Positions 26,999 to 37,104 of a stretch of 64,000 nt of DNA are shown here, piece after piece. Position numbers and translations under genes: made by a program. This stretch comes from Bog-473 sp963783245 (GTDB lineage: Bacteria; Actinomycetota; Acidimicrobiia; Acidimicrobiales; RAAP-2). The notes under the pieces were generated by a model. That model worked only from the letters and a program-made list of their open reading frames with translations, ran no database searches and had not been told where the DNA came from. The stretch is taken from contig CAWAMS010000002.1 in assembly GCA_963783245.1 (NCBI GenBank), positions 1,550,001 to 1,614,000 on the forward strand, written 5' to 3'. Position 1 is the stretch's first letter; each line of letters begins with the position of its first letter.

Positions 26999-28789
26999 AT
27001 GCCCACCACGAAGTTCACGGAGGACAAGAGCGGCCTCGTCGAGATGGCATGGGACCCGATCACGCGTATCGTCGGCAGCCTCGGTATCTATACCAAGATC
27101 GACTTCGGCAAGGGCAAGGTGGCCGAATGTCACAGCACGTCATCGATCTTCCGCGGCTACAGCATCTTCATGAAGGGCAAGGACCCGCGCGACGCCCATT
27201 TCATCACCAGCCGGATCTGCGGCATCTGCGGCGACAATCACGCCACCTGCTCGTGCTACACGCAGAACATGGCCTACGGGGTCAAGCCGCCCCCTCTGGG
27301 CGAGCAGATCGTCAATCTGGGTGAGGCGGCCGAGTACATGTTCGACCACAACATCTTCCAGGAGAATCTCGTCGGGGTCGACTTCTGCGAGAAGATGGTG
27401 GCCGAGACCAACCCCGGTGTGCTGGAGCAGGCGAACAGGACCGAATCGCCGCACGCGGCCGAGCACGGCTACAAGACGATCGGCGACATCATGCGCTCGC
27501 TCAACCCGTTCTCGGGCGAGTTCTACCGTGAGGCACTGCAGGTCAGTCGCTACACCAGGGAGATGTTCTGCCTGATGGAGGGGCGACACGTGCACCCTTC
27601 CACCCTCTACCCCGGCGGTGTGGGCACGACGGCGACCATCCAGCTGTTCACCGACTACTACACGCGGCTCATGCGCTACGTCGAGTTCATGAAGCGGGTC
27701 GTGCCCATGCACGATGACCTGTTCGACTTCTTCTACGAGGCTCTCCCGGGGTACGAAGAGGTGGGCCGGCGTCGCATCCTGCTCAATTGCTGGGGCGCTT
27801 TCCAGGACCCCAACGTCTGCAATTTCGAGTACAAGGACATGACCACGTGGGGTCGGGCGATGGGCGTGACGCCCGGCATCGTCGTCGACGGCAAGCTGGT
27901 CACCAACGACCTGGTCGACATCAACCTCGGCATCCGGATCCTGCTCGGACACTCCTTCTACGACGACTGGGAAGACCAGTCGATGTTCGTGACGAGGGAC
28001 CCCCTGGGCAACCCGGTCGACCGGCGCCACCCGTGGAACCAGCACACCAATCCCCAGCCGCAAAAGCGCGACTTCGACGGCAACTACAGCTGGGTCATGT
28101 CGCCCCGCTGGTTCGACGGGAAGGACCACCTGGCGCTCGACACCGGAGGAGGACCGCTGGCCCGGCTGTGGTCGACCGCGCTGTCCGGCCTGGTCAACAC
28201 CGATCACCTGAAAGCGACCGGGACCAGTGTGCAGATCCACCTGCCCAAGACGGCCCTCAAGGGTCCGGTCGATCTCGAATGGGAGATCCCGCAGTGGTCC
28301 AACACGATCGAGCGGGATCGGGCGAGGACGTACTTCCAGGCCTACGCGGCTGCGGCGGCGCTCGACTTCATGGAGCTGGCACTCAAGGACGTCCGCGCCG
28401 GTCGGACCAAGACATGGGAGCCCTTCGACGTGCCCGACGAGGCGATCGGGTGCGGGTTCACCGAAGCGGTCCGTGGCGTGCTGTCGCACCACATGGTCAT
28501 CAGGGACGGGAAGATCGCCAACTACCACCCGTACCCGCCCACACCGTGGAACGCCAACCCGCGTGACTCCTACGGCACGCCCGGTCCCTATGAGGACGCG
28601 GTGACGGATACGCCGATCTTCGAGGAGAACACCCGGGAGAACTTCAAGGGTATCGACATCATGCGGGCGGTGCGCAGCTTCGATCCCTGCCTCCCGTGCG
28701 GCGTGCACATGTACCTCGGCCAGGGAAAAGTCCTGAAGAAGCTGCACTCCCCCACCCAGGTGGCCAATCCCGACGACCTGGCTTTCTGA
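26999..28789 (+). CDS. hhyL: [NiFe] hydrogenase large subunit, group 1h
   Basis: An intact 596-residue catalytic subunit. WDPITRIVGSLGIYTKIDFG opens the protein. The first nickel ligand pair is ITSRICGICGDNHATC and the second SFDPCLPCGVHMYLGQG. The peptide after the second His (MYLGQGKVLKKLHSPTQVAN...) is the tail removed by the maturation protease. ATG 26999 lies 4 nt after the small-subunit stop, with GGAGG overlapping that stop. The sequence is characteristic of the high-affinity hydrogenases that scavenge atmospheric H2 in soil actinobacteria. Confidence 0.95.
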   Translation: MPTTKFTEDKSGLVEMAWDPITRIVGSLGIYTKIDFGKGKVAECHSTSSIFRGYSIFMKGKDPRDAHFITSRICGICGDNHATCSCYTQNMAYGVKPPPLGEQIVNLGEAAEYMFDHNIFQENLVGVDFCEKMVAETNPGVLEQANRTESPHAAEHGYKTIGDIMRSLNPFSGEFYREALQVSRYTREMFCLMEGRHVHPSTLYPGGVGTTATIQLFTDYYTRLMRYVEFMKRVVPMHDDLFDFFYEALPGYEEVGRRRILLNCWGAFQDPNVCNFEYKDMTTWGRAMGVTPGIVVDGKLVTNDLVDINLGIRILLGHSFYDDWEDQSMFVTRDPLGNPVDRRHPWNQHTNPQPQKRDFDGNYSWVMSPRWFDGKDHLALDTGGGPLARLWSTALSGLVNTDHLKATGTSVQIHLPKTALKGPVDLEWEIPQWSNTIERDRARTYFQAYAAAAALDFMELALKDVRAGRTKTWEPFDVPDEAIGCGFTEAVRGVLSHHMVIRDGKIANYHPYPPTPWNANPRDSYGTPGPYEDAVTDTPIFEENTRENFKGIDIMRAVRSFDPCLPCGVHMYLGQGKVLKKLHSPTQVANPDDLAF

Positions 28790-28798
28790 GCGGGAGAG

Positions 28799-29362
28799 AT
28801 GCCCGAACCCCAGAACCTCCGGGCGATCGGCGAGCGCATAGAGCAGGGCCTCGATGAGCTGTACGCCATCGCCGACCCCCGCACGGTGAATCTGGCGGAG
28901 GAGCTCCTGCGTCTGGTCACCGAGCTCTACGGGGCCGGGTTTGCCCGCACCATGGAACTGGCCCGGGAGCACGCTCCCTCGCTGATCGACGAGTTCGTCC
29001 GGGACGATTTGGTGGCCAGCCTCCTCGTGGTGCAGGGCCTCCATCCCGCGTCCATCGACGACCGGGTGGAGGCGGCCCTGGTCTCCGTGCGGCCGCTGCT
29101 GGCCCAGCACGACGGCGATGTCGAACTGCTCGGCATCGACGACGAACTCGGTGCCGTGAAGTTGCGCCTGCTCGGGAGCTGCGACGGCTGCCCCTCGTCG
29201 GCCAGCACTCTGCAGGGCGCGGTGGAGGCGGCGATCGTCGAAGCGGCGCCCGAGATCGTCCACATCGTGGTGGAAACGACCACGCCCGCTGTACGCGTGC
29301 CCATCTCGCTCGGCGCCAAGCCGGCCTACGACGAGTGCCCGCTCGAGGTGTCGACGGGGTGA
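28799..29362 (+). CDS. NifU-like [Fe-S] scaffold domain protein
   Basis: 187 residues. The N-terminal helical half (NLRAIGERIEQGLDELYAIA) is specific to the hydrogenase-linked version. The C-terminal half is the NifU domain (VEAALVSVRPLLAQHDGDVE, LLGSCDGCPSSASTLQGAVE), with CDGC to hold a transient Fe-S cluster. It probably helps assemble the small-subunit clusters. It overlaps the next gene by GTGA. Confidence 0.88.
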   Translation: MPEPQNLRAIGERIEQGLDELYAIADPRTVNLAEELLRLVTELYGAGFARTMELAREHAPSLIDEFVRDDLVASLLVVQGLHPASIDDRVEAALVSVRPLLAQHDGDVELLGIDDELGAVKLRLLGSCDGCPSSASTLQGAVEAAIVEAAPEIVHIVVETTTPAVRVPISLGAKPAYDECPLEVSTG

Positions 29363-29983
29363 GCGACCCCCTGGCCGTGCTGCAGCGGATCCGTGAGAGC
29401 ACGCCCCGGGAGATCCCGCGCGCCGGGGAGGTGTGCGAGTTGTGCGCCGAGCCCATCCCCGATGACCACGGCCACCTGGTCGACCTGGTGGCCCGCACCC
29501 TCCTGTGCGCGTGTCGCGGGTGTCACCTGCTGTTCCTCTCCGAGGGTGCGGGCGGTTCGCATTTCCGATCGGTCCCCGACCGCTTCCTCGCCTTTCCCGA
29601 CGTCGCCCTCTCCCCGGCGCAGTGGGAGAGCCTGCAACTCCCGGTCGACGTGGCCTTCTTCTTCGTCAATTCGTCCCTCGCCCGCGTGGCCGCCTTCTAC
29701 CCGGGACCCGCAGGCGCCACAGAGTCCGAGCTCCCGCTCGATGCGTGGGATGACGTCGTGACGGCCAATCCCCGGCTCGGCACGCTGCAACCCGATGTGG
29801 AGGCCTTCCTCGTGCGCTCGCGGGCCGACGGGGACGGCAGGGAGTGTTACATCGTCCCCATCGATGCCTGCTACGAACTCGTCGGCCACCTGCGCCGTCT
29901 CTGGCGGGGTTTCGACGGCGGCCCGGAGGCAAAGGCCAAGCTCGATGCATTCTTCGACGACGTGAGGGAGAAGGGCGCGATGA
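29359..29983 (+). CDS. DUF5947 hydrogenase-associated protein
   Basis: About 207 residues starting GTG 29359. VCELCAEPIPDDHGHLVDLV followed by LLCACRGCHLLFLS gives a cysteine/histidine metal site. The rest (RFLAFPDVALSPAQWESLQL, VDVAFFFVNSSLARVAAFYP, CYIVPIDACYELVGHLRRLW) matches DUF5947, encoded in group 1h hydrogenase loci. As printed there is no stop before the next gene. Removing one G from the run at 29973-29975 gives VREKAR and a TGA that overlaps ATG 29980, the coupling used elsewhere in this operon. A redox or assembly role is inference. Confidence 0.75.
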
Positions 29984-30622
29984 CCGCCCTGTCCTTCGCG
30001 GTGGTGCACGCGCGGGCGGAGCCCCATGCCGCGGTGCCGACGATCATGCTGCGGGTGCGGGTCGAGGAGGCGGACGGATGCAGCGTGCATGCGTTGGCGC
30101 TGCGCTGTCAGATCAGGATTGAGCCCCAACGCCGCCGTTACGGGCCCGAGGAAGAGAAGCAGCTCTACGAATTGTTCGGGGAGACACCGCAATGGGGTGA
30201 CTCATTGCGGCCGTTCCTCTGGACCCACGTGTCGACGACCGTCGGGAGATTCGACGGGGCCACGGAATTCGATCTTCCAGTGGAATGCACCTACGACTTC
30301 GACGTGGCGGGCGCCAAATACCTGCACGCCCTCACCGATGGCGACATTCCGCTGCTCCTGCTCTTCTCGGGCACGGCCTTCACCCGGGGCACGTCGGGCT
30401 TCTCGGCTGAGCCGCTGTCCTGGTCGCTCGAGGCATCGCACAAGCTCCCGGTGTCGGTGTGGCGCACCACGATGGACCTGTACTTCCCCAACAGCGGCTG
30501 GATCCGCATGGATCGTGACACGCTGCGTGCGCTGCAGCGATTCCGCGCCTCACGCGGGCTGCCCACGTGGGACCACGCCTTCGAGCACCTTCTCAAGGAA
30601 GCGGGAGAGGAGGGGCAGGTGA
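29980..30622 (+). CDS. DUF6084 hydrogenase-associated protein
   Basis: About 213 residues starting MTALSFAVVHARAEPHAAVP with GGGAGAAGGG upstream. Conserved blocks are VHALALRCQIRIEPQRRRYG, FDLPVECTYDFDVAGAKYLH and DGDIPLLLLFSGTAFTR, as in DUF6084 proteins of actinobacterial hydrogenase clusters. The printed frame runs on into the next gene. Removing one G from GGGG at 30612-30615 gives a TGA at 30620-30622 that overlaps GTG 30619. Function unknown. Confidence 0.75.
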
Positions 30623-32043
30623 GCGATGCCACTGCCTACGCACGTGGCCGCTTCGCACCGGACCGCTTCGAGGCGGCGCGCGCCGTGGCCGACGCCGTCC
30701 TCTACGAGGGGTACGTCCTCTATCCGTACCGAGCGTCCTCGCGCAAGAACCAGGCCCGCTTCCAGTGGGGGGTGCTCACCCCCGGGGTTTCAGCCGAAGC
30801 CGAAGGGTCAGAGCGGTGGTCCGTGCGTACCGAATGCCTGGCCGAGCCGGGGACCAGCTCCGTCCTCTCGGTGCGCGTCCGTTGCCTGCACGCGCAGCAC
30901 CGCCGCTGCGATCGGCGAAGAGGACTGTCCGGTCGCCCGAGCGAGGACTCGTTCGAGCCGGTGGACGCACTCGACGTCGATGGCGTGGTGCACACGGGGT
31001 GGGACGAGGCCGTCGAGCAGGTCGTCGACGTCCCGGCGGGGCCGCTGCACCTTCTGGAGGGGCTCACCCACGCCGAGCCCTTCTCCTTTGCGGCGACGGC
31101 CGAGTCCGAACTGATCCACGACACGTTCGGTACCGTGGTGGGTCGCTTCCGCGCGGACACGTCGCGCGCGATCACCGGCATGGTGTCGGTTGACGCGACG
31201 AGACCCGCTCCTCACCTCCCCTTCGTCAAGATCGGCGTGACGGTGGAGAACACCACGCCGTGGTCCGGCGGCGGCCTCCATCGCGACGATGCCATGGCAC
31301 AGAGCCTGATCGCCGTGCACACGATGCTGGCCATCGACGAAGGGAGGTTCGTCTCCCTCCTCGATCCCCCTGACCGCGCCGTGGACATCACACCCGGCTG
31401 TCGCAGCGAGGGGTCCTACCCGGTCCTCATCGGTGAGGGCGACGATGTCGTGCTGTCGTCGCCGATCATTCTCTACGACCATCCCGAGGTGGCGCCCCAG
31501 AGCCCGGGCGACCTCTACGACAGTCTGGAGATCGATGAGATCCTGGCCCTGCGGGTCATGACCCTGACCGACGAGGAGAAGTCCGAGGCCCGTGGCACGG
31601 ACCCCCGGGCGGCGGCCATCATCGATCGCTGCGACGACATGTCCCCCGAGACGCTGAGCGCCCTGCACGGGCAGATGAGGCCGGTCGACATCCCGACCCG
31701 GGGGGAACTCCCCGCATCTCCGAGCGAGGTGCCCTGGTGGGATCCCGAGACCGACGCGTCGTTCGATCCCTGGACCGAAACAGCATGGGTAGGCGGCGTG
31801 GCCATCACCAAGGGGACCGTGGTCCGGCTTCGCCCCTCCCATCGGGCCGACGCGCACGACATGTTCCTGGCCGGCATGCGCGCCACGGTCGGAGGGGTGT
31901 TCACCGATGTGGACGGTGAGCAGCACGTTGCCGTCACGGTCGACGACGATCCCGCCACCGAGGCGTTGGTCTGGCAGGGGCGTTACCTGTTCTTCCACCC
32001 CGACGAGGTGGAGCCGCTCGTGACGCAGGGGCATGACCGGTGA
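30619..32043 (+). CDS. Conserved hydrogenase-cluster protein, large (about 474 aa)
   Basis: GTG 30619 follows GAGGAGGGG. The N-terminal region (FEAARAVADAVLYEGYVLYP, YRASSRKNQARFQWGVL) is recognisable from other group 1h clusters. The C-terminal end (GTVVRLRPSHRADAHDMFLA, GMRATVGGVFTDVDGEQHVA, WQGRYLFFHPDEVEPL) looks like an SH3-type small barrel similar to the nitrile hydratase beta fold. The middle has no family I know. It is encoded in every such cluster I can recall, but its job is unknown. It overlaps the protease gene by GTGA. Confidence 0.7.
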   Translation: MSDATAYARGRFAPDRFEAARAVADAVLYEGYVLYPYRASSRKNQARFQWGVLTPGVSAEAEGSERWSVRTECLAEPGTSSVLSVRVRCLHAQHRRCDRRRGLSGRPSEDSFEPVDALDVDGVVHTGWDEAVEQVVDVPAGPLHLLEGLTHAEPFSFAATAESELIHDTFGTVVGRFRADTSRAITGMVSVDATRPAPHLPFVKIGVTVENTTPWSGGGLHRDDAMAQSLIAVHTMLAIDEGRFVSLLDPPDRAVDITPGCRSEGSYPVLIGEGDDVVLSSPIILYDHPEVAPQSPGDLYDSLEIDEILALRVMTLTDEEKSEARGTDPRAAAIIDRCDDMSPETLSALHGQMRPVDIPTRGELPASPSEVPWWDPETDASFDPWTETAWVGGVAITKGTVVRLRPSHRADAHDMFLAGMRATVGGVFTDVDGEQHVAVTVDDDPATEALVWQGRYLFFHPDEVEPLVTQGHDR

Positions 32044-32533
32044 GCGGCGGCGTCCTGGTGGCGGGCATCGGCAACATCTTCCAATCCGATGACGGGTTCG
32101 GGGTCGAGGTGGCCAACCGCCTGAACAGGCGAGCCCTTCCCGAGAGCGTCCGGGTCGAGGACTACGGCATTCGGGGCGTCCACCTGGCCTACGAGTTGCT
32201 CAATGGCTATGACGCCCTCGTCATTCTCGACACCCTCCCGATGGGCGAGCCTCCCGGGACCCTGGCCCTTCTGGAGCCGGACCTCGACGCGGCGACGCTG
32301 ACGACGCCGGTCCTGGATGCCCACACGATGAGCCCGCATGTCGTGCTGGCCACCCTGGCCCGGCTGGGCGGCCGGATAGAGCCGACGTTCGTTCTCGGTT
32401 GCCAACCCGCCACGCTCGAAGAGGGCATGGCGCTGTCACCTCCGGTGTCGGCCGCCGTCGACGGGCGGTGGAGATGTGCATCGAACTCGTCACGCGAATT
32501 CTCGAACCAGCCGGAAAGGGGACATCTTCATGA
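32040..32533 (+). CDS. Hydrogenase maturation protease (HybD/HupD family)
   Basis: Starts GVLVAGIGNIFQSDDGFGVE; the Glu in this motif and the Asp in DALVILDTLPMGEPPGTL bind nickel during recognition. LDAHTMSPHVVLATLARLGG supplies the conserved His. After one extra base near 32465 the tail reads VDRAVEMCIELVTRILEPAG and stops at TGA 32531-32533. It removes the C-terminal peptide of the large subunit once nickel is in place. It is translationally coupled at both ends. Confidence 0.9.
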
Positions 32534-32634
32534 TCCGACGCGTGGTAGTTCTCCTGGTACTCGGCGGCCTCGCCGCGCTCGTGTACCAGTCCATACCCGA
32601 CATCACCCGCTATCTGCGCATGCGGAGGATGTGA
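32530..32634 (+). CDS. 34-residue membrane peptide (DUF6893-like)
   Basis: MIRRVVVLLVLGGLAALVYQ followed by SIPDITRYLRMRRM. One membrane helix with basic residues at both ends. The ATG overlaps the protease stop (ATGA). Tiny proteins of this type (DUF6893) are associated with actinobacterial hydrogenase operons, perhaps as membrane anchors. That role is inference. Confidence 0.7.
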   Translation: MIRRVVVLLVLGGLAALVYQSIPDITRYLRMRRM

Positions 32635-32641
32635 TGACGCC

Positions 32642-32929
32642 ATGTGCCTAGGGATCCCCGGCCAGCTACGCGAGTTCAGCGACGTCCATGAGCATCTGGC
32701 CCGCGTGGAGGTGTCCGGCGTGACGCGGATCATCAATATCGGCCTGCTGGAGGACGAGGACCTCCAGCCCGGCGATTGGGTCCTCATCCACGTCGGTTTC
32801 GCCATGTCGAAGATCGACGAGAAGGAAGCAGCGCTCGCGCTGGCCTCGTTGCAGCTGATGGGCCAGGCCTACGACGACGAGCTCGATGCGTTCTGGTCGT
32901 CGGTTACCGCCAGCGAAGCCCGGGACTGA
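32642..32929 (+). CDS. hypC: Hydrogenase maturation chaperone HypC
   Basis: MCLGIPGQLREFSDVHEHLA, with the essential N-terminal Cys2, then VEVSGVTRIINIGLLEDEDL and GDWVLIHVGFAMSKIDEKEA. This is a classical 95-residue HypC that works with HypD to carry the Fe(CN)2CO unit to the large subunit. Intact. A second, fused HypC-like domain occurs at 36399. Confidence 0.94.
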   Translation: MCLGIPGQLREFSDVHEHLARVEVSGVTRIINIGLLEDEDLQPGDWVLIHVGFAMSKIDEKEAALALASLQLMGQAYDDELDAFWSSVTASEARD

Positions 32930-32941
32930 GAAGGGGTCGCG

Positions 32942-34082
32942 ATGCGCTTCGTCGACGAGTACAGGGATCCGACCGCGGCGCGCGCCCTGGTGGCACAGAT
33001 CACCGCTCTGGCCGGCGACGACCACTTCAAGTTCATGGAGGTGTGCGGCGGTCACACCCACACCATCTACCGGCACGGGATCGAGCACGTCCTCCCCCCG
33101 ACGGTCGAGCTCGTGCACGGCCCCGGCTGTCCGGTGTGCGTCATCCCGATGGGCCGGGTGGACGACGCCATCGCGGTCGCCCGGGAACCCGGTGTCATCT
33201 TCACGACGTTCGGCGACATGATGCGCGTCCCGGGCAGCAACGGAAGCCTGTTGCAGGCCAAGGCGGAGGGGGCGGACGTGCGGTTCGTCTACTCGCCGTT
33301 GGATGCCCTCACGCTGGCCCGGGAGAACCCCGATCGCCGCGTGGTGTTCTTCGCCGTCGGCTTCGAGACCACGGCGCCCTCCACGGCGCTCACCCTCCTG
33401 GCGGCCAGGGCGAAGGGGGTCACGAACTTCAGCGTGTTCTCGAATCACGTGACGATCGTGCCGCCCCTCAAGGCCATCCTCGAATCGCCCGATCTCCGCC
33501 TCGACGGCTTCTTGGGCCCCGGCCACGTGTCAACGGTCGTCGGGCAGCGGCCCTACCGATTCGTCCCTCACGAGTACGGCTTGCCCCTGGTCACGGCCGG
33601 CTTCGAACCGCTCGACATCCTGCACGCCATCTCCATGCTGTTGGCGCAAATTCGTGAAGGTCGGTGCGAGGTCGAGAACCAGTACTCCCGGGTCGTCCGC
33701 GAGGAGGGCAACCCTCGGGCGCTGGCCGTCCTGGCCGAGGTATTCGAACTGCGGCGCGCACTTCGAATGGCGGGGACTGGGTTTCATCTCGCAGAGTGGC
33801 CTCAAACTCCGCCCGGCGTTCGCCGCCTTCGATGCCGAGTTGCTCTACGAGATCCCCGGAGTCCGGGTGGCCGATCCCAAGGCATGTCAATGCGGTGAGG
33901 TGCTCAAGGGCGTGATCAAGCCGTGGGAGTGCAAGGTATTCGGGACGGCCTGCACGCCCGAGACCCCTATCGGGACCTGCATGGTCTCCTCCGAAGGAGC
34001 ATGCGCGGCCTACTACAACTTCGGCCGGATGCATCGTGAGGCGGCCGTGACCCTCGGACGACGCAGCACGCACGACGCATGA
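32942..34082 (+). CDS. hypD: Hydrogenase maturation protein HypD
   Basis: FKFMEVCGGHTHTIYRHGIE, VHGPGCPVCVIPMGRVDDAI and FTTFGDMMRVPGSNGSLLQA are the HypD signatures. After one extra base near 33757 the C-terminal Fe-S part continues WRGLGFISQSGLKLRPAFAA, DPKACQCGEVLKGVIKPWEC and GTCMVSSEGACAAYYNFG. HypD assembles the iron-cyanide-carbonyl unit with HypC and HypE. GAGAAGGGG precedes the ATG. The stop overlaps hypF (ATGA). Confidence 0.93.
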
Positions 34083-36402
34083 CGACGTTGACCACCGACG
34101 ATGTTCGTCAGCGGATCCGGGTGAGTGGCGTCGTCCAGGGCGTCGGTTTTCGTCCCTTCGTGCACCGCCTGGCCAGCGGTCTCGGCCTCTCCGGCTGCGT
34201 GGGCAACGACGGCGATGGGGTCTTCATAGAGGTCGAAGGCGACGAGCCCACCCTCGAACGGTTCGCGGCGCGTCTCTGCAACGAGGCGCCGCCGTTGGCC
34301 CGGATCTTCGGCATCGAGTCCGCAACGATCGCGCCGCGGCACGAGACCGGGTTTCGCATCGTCGAGAGCCACACACTCGGTACGCCGCGTACGTTCGTGG
34401 CGCCTGATATCGCCGTGTGCAGCGACTGCGTGGCCGAGATGTTCGATCCCGGCGATCGCCGCTGGCGTTACCCCTTCATCAACTGCACCAACTGCGGTCC
34501 CCGCTTCACCATCACGCGCCGGCTCCCCTACGACCGTCCGCACACGACCATGGACCGCTTTGCGTTGTGCGAGGCCTGCGCGATCGAGTACCACGACCCG
34601 GCGGATCGTCGTTTCCACGCCCAGCCCGTGGCCTGTGCGACCTGCGGCCCGCATCTGTGGTTCGACGGTCCCGACGGCGTCATCGCCGGCACCGACAACG
34701 CCCTTGCGGCCACGCAGCACGCTCTGGCTCACGCCGCCATCATCGCCCTCAAGGGACTCGGCGGCTACCACCTGGCGTGTGACGCAACATCGAGCGACGC
34801 GATCACCGCGCTGCGTCGTGCGGAAGCACCGGGCCGACAAGCCGTTGGCCGTCATGGTGCGCGACATGGAGGTGGCGCACTCGTTGGCGTGGATCGACTC
34901 CGCAGGAAGAAGAACTCCTCCTAAGCCCGGAGCACCCCATCGTGCTCCTGGCCAGACGTCGGCGTACCGCACTGGCGGAGGAGGTGGCGCCCGGCAACCC
35001 CACCGTCGGGCTCATGCTCCCCTACACGCCGCTGCATCACCTCGTGTTCCACCAGGTGCCGGGGCACGACGTCCCTCACCCGCGCATGCTGGTCATGACC
35101 AGTGGGAACCTTTCCGACGAGCCCATGAGCTACGAGGATGCGGACGCCCGCGCCCGCCTCGACCACATCGCCGACGCCTGGCTGGTCCACAACCGCCCGA
35201 TCCACGTGCCCTGCGACGACTCGGTCCTGCGCATGGGCGACGGTGACGTCCTCCCGATCCGGCGTTCCCGGGGTTACGCCCCCCTCCCGGTCCGCCTACC
35301 GTTCGAGGTGCCGCCTGTGCTGGCTCTGGGGGGCGAGCTCAAGAGCACCTTCTGCCTGGCCTCGGGTCGTGCGGCCTGGGTCAGTCAGCACATCGGCGAC
35401 ATGGGGAGCCTCCAAACGCTGACGGCGTTCGAGCGGTCCGTGCACCAGTTCGAGGACATCTACGCCGTCAACCCCGGGTCCATCGTCGTCGACGCCCACC
35501 CGGGCTACCAGACCCGAACGTGGGCCGACCAGCAGGACGTGTCCACCATCTCGCTGGTCCAGCATCACCACGCCCATGTCGCGGCCGTCATGGTGGAGCA
35601 CGGTGTGCCCGAGGACCAGCGCGTCATCGGGTTCGCCTTTGACGGCACCGGCTACGGCACCGACGGCGCCATCTGGGGTGGCGAGGTCCTCATCGCCGGC
35701 TATGACGGCTTCGAGCGACCGGTGCACCTGCGCAACGTGCCCCTCGCCGGGGGCGACGCCACGATCCGCAAGCCCTATCGCGCCGCGTTGGCCCACCTGT
35801 GGGCGGCCGGCATCGAGTGGTCACCCGACCTCCCGCCCGTCCGACACGCCAGCGAGTACGAACGGGAGGTCGTCCGCTCCCAGCTCCAGCACTCCGTGCA
35901 GTGCATCCCCTCGTCGAGCATGGGCCGCCTCTTCGACGCCGTGAGCTCGCTGATCGGGCCTGCGGCACGAGGCCTCCTACGAGGCGCAGGCCGCAATGGA
36001 GCTCGAGTGGGCGGCGAGCGGCAACCTCGACGCGGCACGGCCCTATGCCTTCGGCGTCGCCGGCGGTGACATCGATCCGGCGCCGGTGCTCCGTTCCCTG
36101 ATCGACGACCTGCGGGCCGGCCATCGGGTCGGTCCCATGGCCGCGGGGTTCCACCTCGCCGTGGCCGAACTCATCGCCCGGGTCGCAGTCGACCTCCGCG
36201 CGCGCTCGGGAATCAGCCGGGTCGCGCTCAGCGGTGGCGTCTTCCAGAATGTCCTCGTGCTGCGCCTGGCCCACGGCGATGCTGGCGGAGCGCGGCCTCG
36301 AGGTGCTGACGCACCGGTTGGTACCCCCCAACGACGGCGGCCTGGCGCTCGGACAGGCGGCCCTCGGGGGTCGCATCGCAGCGGAGCGAGAGCCGGGCAT
36401 GA
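34079..36402 (+). CDS. hypF: Carbamoyltransferase HypF (several frameshifts)
   Basis: Acylphosphatase domain first (VSGVVQGVGFRPFVHRLASG). Then two zinc fingers built from CSDCVAEMF, CTNCGPRFT, CEACAIEYH and CATCGPHLW. The YrdC-like part is split (KPLAVMVRDMEVAHSLAWID, SPEHPIVLLARR, MLPYTPLHHLVFHQVPG). The Kae1-like part has VDAHPGYQTR, VQHHHAHVAAVMVEHGVPED, FDGTGYGTDGAIWGGE and LSGGVFQN. Five one-base insertions (near 34815, 34910, 35960, 36280 and 36385) break the reading. The proposed stop TGA 36400-36402 overlaps the next ATG. HypF makes the thiocarbamate on HypE that becomes the CN ligands. If the shifts are real the gene would be dead, which is unlikely given intact partners. Confidence 0.9.
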
Positions 36403-37104
36403 CGCCCCGCACGTCGGAACCAGCCGCGGCGCTGGCGACCGCCGCCCTCGCGCTGGCCCGGGCCTTCGCGACGGGAGCCACCATGTGGTGCGTGGCATCG
36501 GAGTGGCCCTCCCATGCCCGGCACGTGGCAGTGGAGTTCGTGCACCCCGTGATCGTCGGCAAAAGGGCGTTGCCCGCCCGCAGCCTCGAGGGGTCCGGGG
36601 CCGAGCGCGCACTGCGGCTCCTGGCCCGACCCGGCGACGTGCTCCTCCTCGTCGGCCCCGACGACAACCGCACGGCCGATCTCCTCGGTCGGGCCGACGC
36701 ATGGGGCTTGACGAGGATCTGGCTGGGAGTCGGGCGCCGGTCTCCGCGCAGCCGGGCCGACCACATCGTCTGGTCGGAGACCGAGAGTCCGGACCTGGCT
36801 GCGCACGGCGGCGACATGGTGCTCCTCTATCACCTGCTCTGGGAACTGACCCATGTCGTGTTCGAGCATCCCGGCCTCCTCGTCCCCGAGAATGCCTGCG
36901 CCGACGACGTGTGCATCACGTGCTCGGACGAAGGGCGCGTCGGCCGAGGTCCGAGCCGTGCAGACCGACGGTCTGGTGGACGTGATCGTGAGGGGAATGC
37001 CCGAAACGGTCGACGCCAGCCTCGTCACGCCGGTTGTTCCGGGTGATCTGATCCTGATCCATGCCGGCGTGGCGCTGGCCACACTCGGGGGTGACCGGCC
37101 ATGA
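36399..37104 (+). CDS. SIS-like domain fused to HypC-like domain
   Basis: The N-terminal 170 residues (TAALALARAFATGATMWCVA, HARHVAVEFVHPVIVGKRAL, ARPGDVLLLVGPDDNRTADL, DMVLLYHLLWELTHVVFEHP) resemble a sugar-isomerase (SIS) fold. They are followed by DDVCITCSDEG, then VRAVQTDGLVDVIVRGMPET and PGDLILIHAGVALATLGG, a HypC-like small barrel. One extra base near 36940 lies between them. The HypC part lacks the normal N-terminal MC start, but a Cys pair precedes the barrel. It overlaps its neighbours by ATGA at both ends. A chaperone role specific to this hydrogenase class is inference. Confidence 0.72.

Noticed and set aside
27140..29263. 707-codon minus-strand frame opposite the hydrogenase large subunit
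   Set aside because: Composition and lack of motifs show it is the shadow of hhyL and nifU, common in high-GC DNA.
34079..36402. hypF as a decayed pseudogene
   Set aside because: All domains keep their metal and active-site motifs, the partners are intact, and each break is one added base as in unrelated genes.
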